A stretch of 6,968 bases of DNA from JBNJEM01 sp051745935. Lineage in GTDB: Bacteria > Planctomycetota > Planctomycetia > Pirellulales > Pirellulaceae. Below the pieces are notes generated by a model. That model saw only the letters and a program-made list of their open reading frames with translations, had not been told where the DNA came from and did not search any database. This document shows, one piece after another, positions 1 to 6,361 of this stretch. Where the stretch lies: the NCBI GenBank assembly GCA_051745935.1, contig JBNJEM010000426.1:1-6968 (forward strand), given 5' to 3'. Position 1 is the stretch's first letter. Each line of letters starts with the position of its first letter. Made by a program: the position numbers and the translations under genes.

Positions 1-1128
1 CTTTACCGCTCATGCTTAATTGTCCCCGTCATCCTGTTAGGGGCTAGTGTTGTCCAAGCGGGTAACAACCGCGGTGGAGCCGCAGCGGCCACGTGCTGCG
101 CGCCGCGGCCAGTTTGCGTGGAGAAGACGGTGTGCGTGCCGACGTGGGTAACCGAAAAACGGCTTGTTACCCGCACGGAATATGTGCCGGAGCAACGCAC
201 GAAAACGGTCACTTGCTGCAAGGTCGTCCCGGAAACGAAAGAAGTCACTCGCCAATGTACGGTGATGGTTCCGGAGACGCGCACCAAGACCGTGACTCGC
301 ACGGTCCGCAAGCCGGTCTATGAGACGAAGACGTGTCAGTACCAGGTTCGGGTTCCCGTTTACCGAAACGTCGAGCAAACCTATACCTGCCGCGTCCCGA
401 AGTACAAAACGGTTGATCAGACCTATACCGTGATGGTTCCCACTCAAGAAAAGCGACAAGGGGTCCGAAAGGTTTGCAAGGTCGTAAAAGAAACTCAGAT
501 GCGCGCCGTGACCCGCGATGAAGGTCATTGGGAGACGCGGACGGCCGAGGTTCCCTGCGGGCCAGTTCGCGGAGGTTTCCTCGCCCGGCGCCCATTCTTC
601 CGCTGCGGCATTGGCGTTTGTAGTGGCTGCGGGTCGGTTAGCGTCGGCGGCCGTGACTGCTGTTGCCCCACCACCACGGTCTGCCGAAAGGTCTGGGTCC
701 CGAATCCGGTCACCAAGAAAGTGCCGGTCACCGTCTGCCGCACCGTGGTGGAAGAAGTGCCCTACGAGTACACTGTAACGGTCTGCAAGCCGGAAACGCG
801 GGTGCGGAAGGTCCGGGTTTGTGAATACGAGCAGGTCACTCGAACCCGCACGGTCCGGGTATGCGACTACAAGTACGAGACTCGCACCAAGACCTACCAA
901 GTCTGCAAAATGGTCCCGGAAACACGTACGCGGGACGTCCAATACACCGTCCGCGTACCGAAGACGGTCACCAAGACGGACCAGGTCGTGGTCTACCGCC
1001 GCGTACCGTATCAAAAGCAGGTAACCTACACGGCCTGCGTACCGCGACAGGTCCAAAAGGAAGTTAACGTGCGGGTCTGCAAAATGGTCCCCAAAAAGAT
1101 CACCGTTCCCGTTTGTGGCTACAATTGA
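1..1128 (+). CDS. YTV-repeat secreted Cys-rich protein (5' partial)
   Basis: The frame is open from base 1 to the TGA at 1126-1128, giving 375 residues with the start codon upstream of the window. A GTG at 118 could be taken as the start, but the codons before it encode a convincing signal peptide: a hydrophobic stretch LIVPVILLGASVV followed by QA and then GNN, so cleavage is likely after VVQA (about codon 20). The mature protein is a chain of short beta-like repeats rich in V, T, R, K, Y and C, for example VCKMVPETRTR, QYTVRVP, TYTCRVP and VCKMVPKK. About 26 cysteines are present, with a dense cluster around 600-690 (CGIGVCSGCG, then CCC) that splits the repeats into two blocks. The pattern matches the planctomycete YTV family; members have, as I recall, been linked to the cell-wall fraction of Rhodopirellula. 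A disulfide-linked surface or wall role is inferred. It stands alone, converging on the kinase gene. Confidence 0.87.
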   Translation, partial: LYRSCLIVPVILLGASVVQAGNNRGGAAAATCCAPRPVCVEKTVCVPTWVTEKRLVTRTEYVPEQRTKTVTCCKVVPETKEVTRQCTVMVPETRTKTVTRTVRKPVYETKTCQYQVRVPVYRNVEQTYTCRVPKYKTVDQTYTVMVPTQEKRQGVRKVCKVVKETQMRAVTRDEGHWETRTAEVPCGPVRGGFLARRPFFRCGIGVCSGCGSVSVGGRDCCCPTTTVCRKVWVPNPVTKKVPVTVCRTVVEEVPYEYTVTVCKPETRVRKVRVCEYEQVTRTRTVRVCDYKYETRTKTYQVCKMVPETRTRDVQYTVRVPKTVTKTDQVVVYRRVPYQKQVTYTACVPRQVQKEVNVRVCKMVPKKITVPVCGYN

Positions 1129-1173
1129 GCGGCACGATGGCACACCGCCCGCCAGCGGCCGGCCGTCTCTAGT

Positions 1174-1196
1174 GTGGCACGCTTTCGCCGTGCCAC
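1174..1196. other. Hairpin after the YTV gene
   Basis: GTGGCACG (1174-1181) and CGTGCCAC (1189-1196) form a perfect 8-bp stem with a 7-nt loop, 46 bases after the YTV stop codon. No T-run follows, so it is a weak candidate for an intrinsic terminator; it could serve as a 3'-end stabiliser or be part of the repeat cluster that follows. Confidence 0.4.
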
Positions 1197-1211
1197 CGGT
1201 TCGAGCGTGTG

Positions 1212-1229
1212 GACGGGTCGCGGCCCGTC
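1212..1229. other. Small hairpin before the tandem repeats
   Basis: GACGGG (1212-1217) pairs with CCCGTC (1224-1229) across a 6-nt loop. It resembles in form the CCACGGG/CCCGTGG hairpin inside each downstream repeat unit, so it may be a remnant of a third, degraded unit. Confidence 0.3.
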
Positions 1230-1230
1230 G

Positions 1231-1397
1231 CCGTTCGCGGGGGCCGCTCCACGGCCTGGACACGCAAGGCCCGCATGGAGGCCACGGGGCTGGTCCCGTG
1301 GTGGTTCACGCTCGCCGCTACCAACCGGTCGGACACACCGCTGCTGACCGTCGGTGGCGTGGAACGTAACGGACCGCGGCACAAACCCGTGGTGTAG
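1231..1397. repeat. Tandem intergenic repeat, unit 1 (167 bp)
   Basis: Begins CCGTTCGCGG and runs to the start of the second copy at 1398. It shares with unit 2 long identical blocks, including ACACGCAAGGCCCGCATGGA (1260-1279), the stretch from the hairpin's right arm through TGGTTCACGCTCGCCGCTAC, and AACGTAACGGACC near 1365. By eye the two units are roughly 85-90% identical. An internal hairpin is formed by CCACGGG (1282-1288) and CCCGTGG (1295-1301). No gene is supported here: the small frames read through different phases of the same repeat. It lies between the 3' ends of two convergent genes. Confidence 0.8.
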
Positions 1398-1561
1398 CCG
1401 TTCACGGGTGCCGCTACACGGCTTGGACACGCAAGGCCCGCATGGATGCCACGGGCTTGTCCCGTGGTGGTTCACGCTCGCCGCTACACACCGGCCAGAC
1501 ACACCACTGCTGCCTGTCGGTGGCGTGGAACGTAACGGACCACGCGACAAGCCCGTGGCAT
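1398..1561. repeat. Tandem intergenic repeat, unit 2 (~164 bp)
   Basis: Begins CCGTTCACGG directly after unit 1. It has the internal hairpin CCACGGG (1449-1455) / CCCGTGG (1461-1467). It also has a longer perfect 16-bp inverted repeat: ATGCCACGGGCTTGTC (1446-1461) against GACAAGCCCGTGGCAT (1546-1561). The same left arm can thus pair with two different partners. At the unit 1/unit 2 junction GTGTAGC (1392-1398) and GCTACAC (1413-1419) form a further stem. From 1562 to 1663 I see nothing recognisable. Confidence 0.8.
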
Positions 1562-1663
1562 TGGCACCTCGAAAAGCCTTTCCTCAAATGTGAAACGGAC
1601 GTGCGAACGCCTGCGGACATCAGTGGTTTGCTCGTGAACGGTTACCGCGGCCGAGACCCTGCG

Positions 1664-3250
1664 TCACGGTTGGTCGGCATCGGGACCATCGTGCAGCGGC
1701 ATGGCCTCGATCCGTTCCCGCAGCACGGGATCGACCACCAGCGGCAATGCGTCGGGATCGAGCGACATCAGCACCAAGCGTTGTTGATCAAGCGTAAAGG
1801 TTTCGATCAGCGGCACGGCTTGGGCCAGCTTCGCGGTCACCGCTTCTCGATCTTGTTGATCCGCCAACAGGTTGACCTGGCCGAGCAGTCCTCTGGCGGC
1901 AAGCTGAGGCTCTTCGTCCTCCAGTTTGGCCAACTCGTGATACAACTCCATGGCCCGGTCGTGGTATCCCTTGCCGCGGTACAGATCGGCCAACTTCTGT
2001 TTGGCCTTGAGCGAGTAGACCCGATTGACCGGATCCTCCTGGGGAAAATTCTCTTCGACGGCCAACCAGGCCGCTTCCGTGTTACGATCCAACGCATGCC
2101 AGAACTGGAGCATCGCGGAGTCTTTCTTTTCCACGGTCGGGGAATTAACGGCCAGCGGAGGGGGTGGCCGATACGCCCAGGCCGCGGCGCCGCCCACGAG
2201 TGCTCCGACCACGAGAGGCACCGCCAGGCGCCAAGCCCACGAGCGTCGATTCGAGCTCATTTGAGCCTGTGATTTCATGACCGTGTCAAGCTGCAACGTG
2301 GCGGCCGAACGAGCATCCGACAACGCCAGCAATTCGGGAGTATCCCATTCATCCGAGGCGGCCGACCACTCCTCCAGCCCTTCCACGTGCACAGCCCGCA
2401 GCGCCCGCATCAATTCGGCCGCGCTCGCATATCGGTCATTGCAGGATTTAGCCAATAAGCGATGGACAACGCGGCACAACCCCTCCGGCAAATCCGGGCG
2501 AACCGCTTCCAACCGCGGGGATTCGGCTCGCAGATGCTGCACCGCGATGCTCAGAGGCGTATCGCCCTCAAACGGCGGGCGACCGGCCAGCATTTCGTAA
2601 CACGTGACGCCGAAGGAGTAGAGGTCACTGCGTGGATCCACCCGATGCCCTTCCACCTGCTCCGGACTCATATAGAGTGGCGTTCCCACCGTGACGCCGA
2701 CCTGCGTCAAGCCCACGCCTTGCCCCTCGGTGGTCACCCGCGCCAACCCGAAGTCAGCGACTTTCACCTCTCCCGTCTTGGCCAGCATAATGTTTTCAGG
2801 TTTGATGTCGCGGTGGATAATCCCTTGCCGAGCCGCTCGACTCAGCGCCGCGATGACCTGCCGCATGATATGAACCGCCGTCGCGGCATCCGCCGTGCCA
2901 TGACTGGCCAGCCATTGTTTCAAATTCTGGCCACGCACGTATTCCTGAGCAATGAAATGTATACCCTCGACATAGCCGACTTCATGGATCTGGACGATAT
3001 TGGCGTGCACCAGCGAGGCGGCCGCCCGGGCTTCGTTGTGGAATCGCCGGACAAACGCCTCATCCTCCCCCAAATTCCGCTTCAAAGCCTTGAAGGCCAC
3101 CTGGCGCTGGAGCGACAGCTGTTCAGCCAAGTACACGTCGGCCATTCCACCCCGCCCCAATCGCCGCAATAATTGGTAATTGCCCAGCTTACGACCGGAG
3201 AGGTCGAAATCAGAGTTGACCTTCTGGTTGGAGTTCCGCGACTCAGACAT
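1664..3250 (-). CDS. Membrane-anchored PknB-like Ser/Thr protein kinase
   Basis: Codes for 528 residues. An in-frame TAA lies three codons upstream of the ATG (TAA CCA TCG ATG), so this is the first possible start. The kinase domain spans about residues 25-285. The glycine loop is LGRGGMADVY (31-40), the ATP-binding Lys is K54 in VAFK, and the partner Glu is probably E73. The catalytic loop is HRDIKPEN (146-153), DFG is at 166-168, and the P+1 region is GTPLYMSPEQ (189-198). All catalytic residues are present, so it should be active. A hydrophobic segment at about 338-360 is a single membrane span. The roughly 165-residue C-terminal part carries a TPR-like helical pair (about 411-442: KAKQKLADLYRGKGYHDRAMELYHELAKLE) and would lie outside the cytoplasm if the usual PknB topology holds. 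Substrate and signal are not evident. The gene lies downstream of larE on the same strand, 277 bases away, probably as its own transcript. Confidence 0.93.
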   Translation of the reverse strand: MSESRNSNQKVNSDFDLSGRKLGNYQLLRRLGRGGMADVYLAEQLSLQRQVAFKALKRNLGEDEAFVRRFHNEARAAASLVHANIVQIHEVGYVEGIHFIAQEYVRGQNLKQWLASHGTADAATAVHIMRQVIAALSRAARQGIIHRDIKPENIMLAKTGEVKVADFGLARVTTEGQGVGLTQVGVTVGTPLYMSPEQVEGHRVDPRSDLYSFGVTCYEMLAGRPPFEGDTPLSIAVQHLRAESPRLEAVRPDLPEGLCRVVHRLLAKSCNDRYASAAELMRALRAVHVEGLEEWSAASDEWDTPELLALSDARSAATLQLDTVMKSQAQMSSNRRSWAWRLAVPLVVGALVGGAAAWAYRPPPPLAVNSPTVEKKDSAMLQFWHALDRNTEAAWLAVEENFPQEDPVNRVYSLKAKQKLADLYRGKGYHDRAMELYHELAKLEDEEPQLAARGLLGQVNLLADQQDREAVTAKLAQAVPLIETFTLDQQRLVLMSLDPDALPLVVDPVLRERIEAMPLHDGPDADQP

Positions 3251-3365
3251 CGATGGTTATCCCAGTGGGCAGCAATCATCGTAAGTATGGCCTGTCAAAC
3301 CCTCCAAGGCAACTCGACGGCCCATTCCCTCCACGAATCCACTGCGGGAAAGCACAGGATCGTGG

Positions 3366-3401
3366 AAAACCGCCGGGCTCTGACCAACGAGACGCCCGGC
3401 G
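3366..3401 (-). terminator. Probable terminator after larE
   Basis: On the minus strand CGCCGGGC and GCCCGGCG (3394-3401 and 3371-3378) form an 8-bp GC stem, extended by a further 3-bp TCT/AGA pairing after one unpaired base. It is followed by GTTTTCC (to about 3364). It sits about 127 bases past the larE stop and about 120 before the kinase start, which suggests the two genes are transcribed separately. The T-run is short, so termination strength is uncertain. The rest of 3251-3527 shows no gene. Confidence 0.42.
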
Positions 3402-3527
3402 ATTGTGAATCCCCGACCCGAGAAGCGAAAGGGGATGGCAGGGCCTCGCATCAACCGTCGAGCCCTTATTCCCCCCCTCTCCGGATCGCCCAACAGCGCC
3501 CAGCAGCGCCCCGGTCGCCTCGCTCAT

Positions 3528-4373
3528 TCATTGAATGAGCTCCTCCTGGGAAACCAGCACATTCAGGCTGCCCGAACGGAAGCCCTGTAAATCCAGGGTC
3601 ACGAATTTAAACCCCAACTGGTTCAAATGGTCGACCAAGCGGCAGCGAACCTCCTCGGCCAGCAGCGAAGGGATTTGTTCCGCCGGCACCTCCACGCGAG
3701 CCAAATCGCCCCGATGATATCGCACCCGGCAGGTATCAAAGCCCTCGTCGCGCAGAACCCTTTCAGCGCGATCGATCATGGCCAAACGCTCCTCTGTCAC
3801 GGCCTCACCATAGGCCACCCGACTGGAGAGGCAGGGGGTCGCCGGTTTATCCCAAATCGGCAGTTCCCACGCTCGCGCCAGCTCGCGCACGTCGGCCTTG
3901 GTGAACCCGCAATCGGCCAAGGGACTACGGACATGATGCTCCGAGGCGGCCCGCGTACCCGGACGATAGTCGTGGAGGTCGTCCGCATTGGCCCCGTCCA
4001 GCAAAACGGCGGCGTCGAGCTGCCGCCGCAGTTCCGTCAGCTCCCTGTGAAGCTCCGTCCGGCAATGATAACAGCGGTCCGGCGGATTCTGAACATATTC
4101 GGGTTGCGACAGCTCCCGGGTCTCGACCTCCAGGTGCCGAATCCCAATCAATTTGGCCGTTTCCCGAGCCTCCTCCAGTTCTCCGGCCGCCAAACTGGCG
4201 CTCACTCCGGTCGCCGCCACCGCCCGGTCTCCCAACGCCAGAGCGGCCGCCTTCGCCACCACGGCGCTGTCGACGCCCGCCGAGAACGCGACCGCACAAC
4301 TGTCATACGACCGGATCATCTCCAAGAGCTGGTCCCGCTTGTTCAGCAATTCCGTGGAAAGCGTTTTCGTCAT
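3528..4373 (-). CDS. larE: LarE-like ATP-dependent sacrificial sulfur transferase
   Basis: Codes for 281 residues from the ATG at 4373. The frame stays open to 4466 with other ATGs, but only this one has a strong ribosome-binding site. The length suits the LarE family. Family role: ATP adenylates the pyridinium biscarboxylate precursor of the nickel-pincer nucleotide, and LarE inserts sulfur, in the best-studied enzyme by sacrificing its own cysteine. Visible motifs: PP-loop SAGVDS (31-36), CYHC (101-104) in PDRCYHCRTELH, LDGANADDLHDYRPG (125-139), and PCLSSRVAYG (180-189), whose C181 corresponds to the donor cysteine of Lactiplantibacillus LarE. The PP-loop has Ala where SGGxDS is commonest. 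No larA, larB or larC homologue lies in this window, so the client nickel enzyme cannot be named. Lone LarE-like proteins may act on other substrates, so the exact product is less certain than the family. Confidence 0.88.
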   Translation of the reverse strand: MTKTLSTELLNKRDQLLEMIRSYDSCAVAFSAGVDSAVVAKAAALALGDRAVAATGVSASLAAGELEEARETAKLIGIRHLEVETRELSQPEYVQNPPDRCYHCRTELHRELTELRRQLDAAVLLDGANADDLHDYRPGTRAASEHHVRSPLADCGFTKADVRELARAWELPIWDKPATPCLSSRVAYGEAVTEERLAMIDRAERVLRDEGFDTCRVRYHRGDLARVEVPAEQIPSLLAEEVRCRLVDHLNQLGFKFVTLDLQGFRSGSLNVLVSQEELIQ

Positions 4374-4928
4374 CGCGACCTCCCCCCGAGCCATCAACGT
4401 GTCTCTGATCACTGGTCTCCGAGGACCTCGTTCTTTCAAAAAAAACGGCAAAATCCTCCACCGCAATGCCGTGGCGATGGGTTTTGCGAGAGCCCGCCAT
4501 TAACAAGGGGGGGGCCTGAGCCTCGGGTTGTGTGATCCATGGACCGACCCGGAGAATTCACTCTCCAGCGCCCTGGCTATACACGCGGCCAAGACTATAT
4601 CCAGCCCCCATCGGGTCTCGTATCGGCTCCCCAAAAAATCGACATCGTCATCACGAACATGGCAGAGGATTTCGCCATGGCTTGGTCAGTACCGAACCGC
4701 CCCGCGGCGGCTAGGCGCGTTTCCACTTGGCGCCCCTCGGGCACGCAATGGCTCATCGCGCCCGCCGAAAACCGAACTGCTCGCGCGGATCCAGGCGGCG
4801 GTCACCTACCGTATCCTATCAGCGTTGTATCAAGAGAGCAAGAGTTGCAGAGGGCCTCGCCGGGGGGCATCTCAGCTTTTGCAGGGCTCGGGCCGGCCCC
4901 AAAATGTCAATATAAGAATCTGAGGAAA
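4374..4928. other. 555-base region without a supported gene
   Basis: This is the upstream region of larE on the minus strand. It must hold the larE promoter, but no clear -35/-10 pair is visible. On the plus strand an open frame 4539-4937 (132 residues, starting MDRPGEFTLQRPGY) is the only candidate of any length. It has no ribosome-binding site, overlaps another open frame in a different phase, becomes compositionally unlike a protein towards its end, and matches no family I recognise. I therefore do not call it a gene. The sequence TATAAG at about 4912-4917 could be a -10 element for the short plus-strand frame at 4992, without a clear -35. Confidence 0.5.
4379..4387 (-). promoter_or_regulatory. 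Strong ribosome-binding site deciding the larE start
   Basis: On the minus strand GGGGGGAGG lies 5 bases before the ATG at 4373. The upstream in-frame ATGs at 4466 and 4394 have no comparable Shine-Dalgarno sequence, so the 281-residue product is preferred over a 312-residue one. Confidence 0.75.
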
Positions 4929-5579
4929 TCATGGTAAGATGCTGGCGTCGTGGCGATTTGGACAATGGATTCTTCTCAAAGGAGCGTGGTCATGGACGAC
5001 GCAAAAGCATCTGTTTCGTCGGAAAATTAAGAAAATGCCGTGGCCCCTCGACAGGCTGCGCTGGAGGCCAGGTTGGATCAGCTTTTCCAGGAAGCGGCAC
5101 AGGTGGAGGTTGAGCTGAGTCGGGTCGAGGGGGCCATTTCCGGCGTCCCTCATTACTCGGTCCAGCTCGCAGCCACCCTTTTCCCGATGGAATCGATCGG
5201 GCCGAAAACCGGGCGTTTCATCCACCAGCAAGGCCAGGCTGATCACGGGCTTGCGATACCGGTCCCAGATGCGGTAGTGGTAAATGTACATCCGCTGGGC
5301 GAAATCGGCGTCCCGTTGCGTCTGCACTTCAACGTGCAGCAGGATCCATTCGATGGTTCCTTCGATCCATTGGACCTGGATCAGCTTGTCCGCTCGACGG
5401 TCTCCCGTCTCGGTATCCACCATCAGCTTGGCCAGTTCCTTGTCCAGGAACCGGTAGTCCGCATTGAAATTGAGGGATGCGTGGATTTCGGGAAAGAAGA
5501 AACGACAGAATTCTTCCAGGTAGTTTTCGATGATCTGTTTCCAGCCGCCGTCCATGTTCGTGGTGGTTTGATCGTTCAT
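4929..5579 (-). pseudogene. Truncated Rpn/PD-(D/E)XK nuclease-transposase gene
   Basis: From the ATG at 5579 (AAAGG nine bases upstream) the frame gives 216 residues. The frame is open further back to 5882, but upstream codons show no family similarity. Residues 1-138 fit the Rpn-type family of putative transposase or recombination-promoting nucleases: WKQIIENYLEEFCRFFFPEI, YRFLDKEL, ADKLIQVQ, then LLHVEVQTQRD, RMYIYHYRIWDRYRKPVISLALLVDE and GFRPDRFHREKGGCE. The D64...E84-V-Q86 arrangement is the ExQ form of the PD-(D/E)XK nuclease core. After about 5166 similarity stops. Family members normally continue with a core strand, a helical region and a C-terminal tail, roughly 280-320 residues in all. 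Here the last 78 residues are antisense to a different coding-like segment on the plus strand. The gene is probably inactive, although the catalytic core survives. Confidence 0.78.
4992..5165 (+). pseudogene. Fragment of a second gene's 5' end, perhaps a transposase
   Basis: An excellent ribosome-binding site AAAGGAG (4978-4984) is seven bases before the ATG at 4992. The frame reads MDDAKASVSSEN and hits TAA at 5028-5030. In the same frame it continues from a GTG at 5040 as a protein-like helical stretch with QAALEARLDQLFQEAAQVEV, then ELSRVEGAISGVPHYSV. At about 5160-5165 this abuts the antisense Rpn gene and coding character ends. The segment recalls the N-terminus of ISKra4-like transposases found in planctomycetes; that identification is from memory and is tentative. 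Either the TAA is an inactivating mutation or the real start is GTG 5040. In both cases the gene is broken. Confidence 0.42.
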
Positions 5580-5649
5580 CGGCCATTGCCTTTCTATGGA
5601 GACAATCGCGATTTGCGGGTACAACCGCTCAACATTCCGGAGAAAAAAA
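5565..5649 (-). repeat. Rpn-gene leader, copy A of an 85-bp direct repeat
   Basis: This segment covers the first five codons, start codon, ribosome-binding site and upstream leader of the truncated Rpn gene. It is matched without gaps by 6875-6959, with 74 of 85 bases identical by hand count. The first 27 bases (5565-5591, around the start codon) are identical and the match ends in both copies at a run of seven A (plus strand). Both copies face the same way. Confidence 0.85.
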
Positions 5650-5740
5650 CGGCCTCGTCGCAAACGAGCACATGGTGCCACGCACCGTGATTGCACAACA
5701 TCCTCCACCAGCACGGCCTCCTCCCGAGCGAGACAGCGCT

Positions 5741-5773
5741 GAGCTATGAGCTGTGAGCAATGGGCTATGAGCG
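5741..5773. repeat. GAGCTATGAGC-type low-complexity repeat
   Basis: GAGCTATGAGCTGTGAGCAATGGGCTATGAGCG is built from degenerate copies of a GAGC(T)ATG-like word. It lies in the non-coding spacer between the Rpn leader and the toxin-antitoxin cassette. Such simple arrays often accumulate in intergenic DNA; no function can be read from it. Confidence 0.55.
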
Positions 5774-5802
5774 TTGGATGTTCCGGGGTTTGGCATTTGT
5801 GG

Positions 5803-5854
5803 ATTCGTGCTTCGAGCTTCATTCGTGTCTTCGACATTCGTGCTTCGTCATTCC
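5803..5854. repeat. ATTCGTGCTTCGA degenerate tandem repeat
   Basis: ATTCGTG recurs at 5803, 5821 and 5836, with a partial ATTC at 5851, each followed by a CTTCG-like word, giving units of 18, 15 and 14 bases. The uneven period suggests slippage. It is 30 bases beyond the GAGCTATG array, and together they mark 5741-5854 as low-complexity spacer. Confidence 0.6.
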
Positions 5855-5926
5855 AGCTTGCGGCGAAAAGGGTGGTCTGCACCGTTGTGGCCGCTTATAG
5901 TAGGAATACCTGTCTTGGAACGGATT

Positions 5927-5935
5927 TGGTATAAT
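5927..5935 (+). promoter_or_regulatory. Extended -10 promoter for the toxin-antitoxin pair
   Basis: TGGTATAAT combines a perfect -10 hexamer (TATAAT, 5930-5935) with the extended -10 TG motif. No good -35 is found at the usual 16-18 base spacing (TTGGAA at 5915-5920 is too close), which extended -10 promoters can tolerate. The expected start site near 5942 leaves about 160 bases of leader before the antitoxin ATG at 6101. The leader has only a 22-codon frame from 5935 (no ribosome-binding site), which I do not call. Confidence 0.5.
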
Positions 5936-6100
5936 GGAGAGCACAACACTGGTTTTGCTTGGCATGTCGGTAGAGGGATGGCCTAATCCAAGCTGCGCGT
6001 GAATAGCGCCACGTAATGCCGTCCGTTTCGTGCCCGAGATGCCGGGGACTGATGAGCTTTCTTGTGCGATTGTGTGAGGTATATAGAAGGATCTGACGCG

Positions 6101-6361
6101 ATGTCTCGACTGATTGTTGAGATTCCAGAAGATGTGACCGAAGCGTTGCGGCTGCCTCCGGCTGAACAGGAGCGGGAGTTACGCAAGGAGCTTGCTGTGG
6201 GGTTGTACCACCGCGGTGCCCTTGCGCTAGGAAAAGCGAGTCAACTGGCGAATATGGACCGTTGGCAGTTCGGTTTGCTTCTGGGTACGCGCAAGATCCC
6301 TCGTCATTACAGCGATGAGGATCTCCAGGACGACTTGCACTATGCCAAACGCCGTCAGTAA
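6101..6361 (+). CDS. UPF0175-family antitoxin
   Basis: Codes for 86 residues from ATG 6101, with GAAGG ten bases upstream; an in-frame TTG at 6062 lacks such a site. The protein fits UPF0175: an N-terminal strand RLIVEIPEDV, LRLPPAEQERELRKELAVGLY (about 16-36), a helix-turn-helix-like segment ALALGKASQLANMDRWQFGLLL (about 40-61), then KIPRHYSDEDLQDDL (65-79). Members commonly sit next to DUF3368 PIN-domain toxins and act as the antitoxin: they bind and silence the toxin and, by analogy with other type II systems, probably repress their own promoter. The last 20 bases overlap the toxin start, the usual translational coupling that makes antitoxin first. Its length and motifs look complete. Confidence 0.85.
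   Translation: MSRLIVEIPEDVTEALRLPPAEQERELRKELAVGLYHRGALALGKASQLANMDRWQFGLLLGTRKIPRHYSDEDLQDDLHYAKRRQ

Noticed and set aside
37..1263. 408-codon open frame on the minus strand opposite the YTV gene
   Set aside because: The plus strand has a signal peptide and repeated family motifs in the same place. The minus frame is long only because the repetitive codons on the other strand avoid producing stops in this phase; it has no ribosome-binding site or family match.
1118..1570. CRISPR-like array in the repeated intergenic region
   Set aside because: There are only two long units, directly abutting, with no unique spacers between short identical repeats.
1442..2272. 276-codon plus-strand frame running from the repeat region into the kinase gene
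   Set aside because: Most of it is antisense to the kinase C-terminus; it begins inside the tandem repeat and has no domain.
3627..4535. 302-codon plus-strand frame opposite larE
   Set aside because: It is the reverse of a gene with clear catalytic motifs and shows no protein family character.
4539..4937. 132-codon plus-strand frame as a hypothetical gene
   Set aside because: No ribosome-binding site, no recognised family, and an overlapping frame of similar length in another phase; described as part of the unexplained spacer instead.
5580..5882. 101-codon N-terminal extension of the Rpn gene
   Set aside because: The frame is open but the extension runs through the simple-repeat arrays and shows no family similarity; a good ribosome-binding site precedes the ATG at 5579.
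6058..6085. TATATA at 6080-6085 as the antitoxin promoter
   Set aside because: The upstream -35 match is poor, and the element sits directly against the ribosome-binding site; the extended -10 at 5927-5935 is much stronger.
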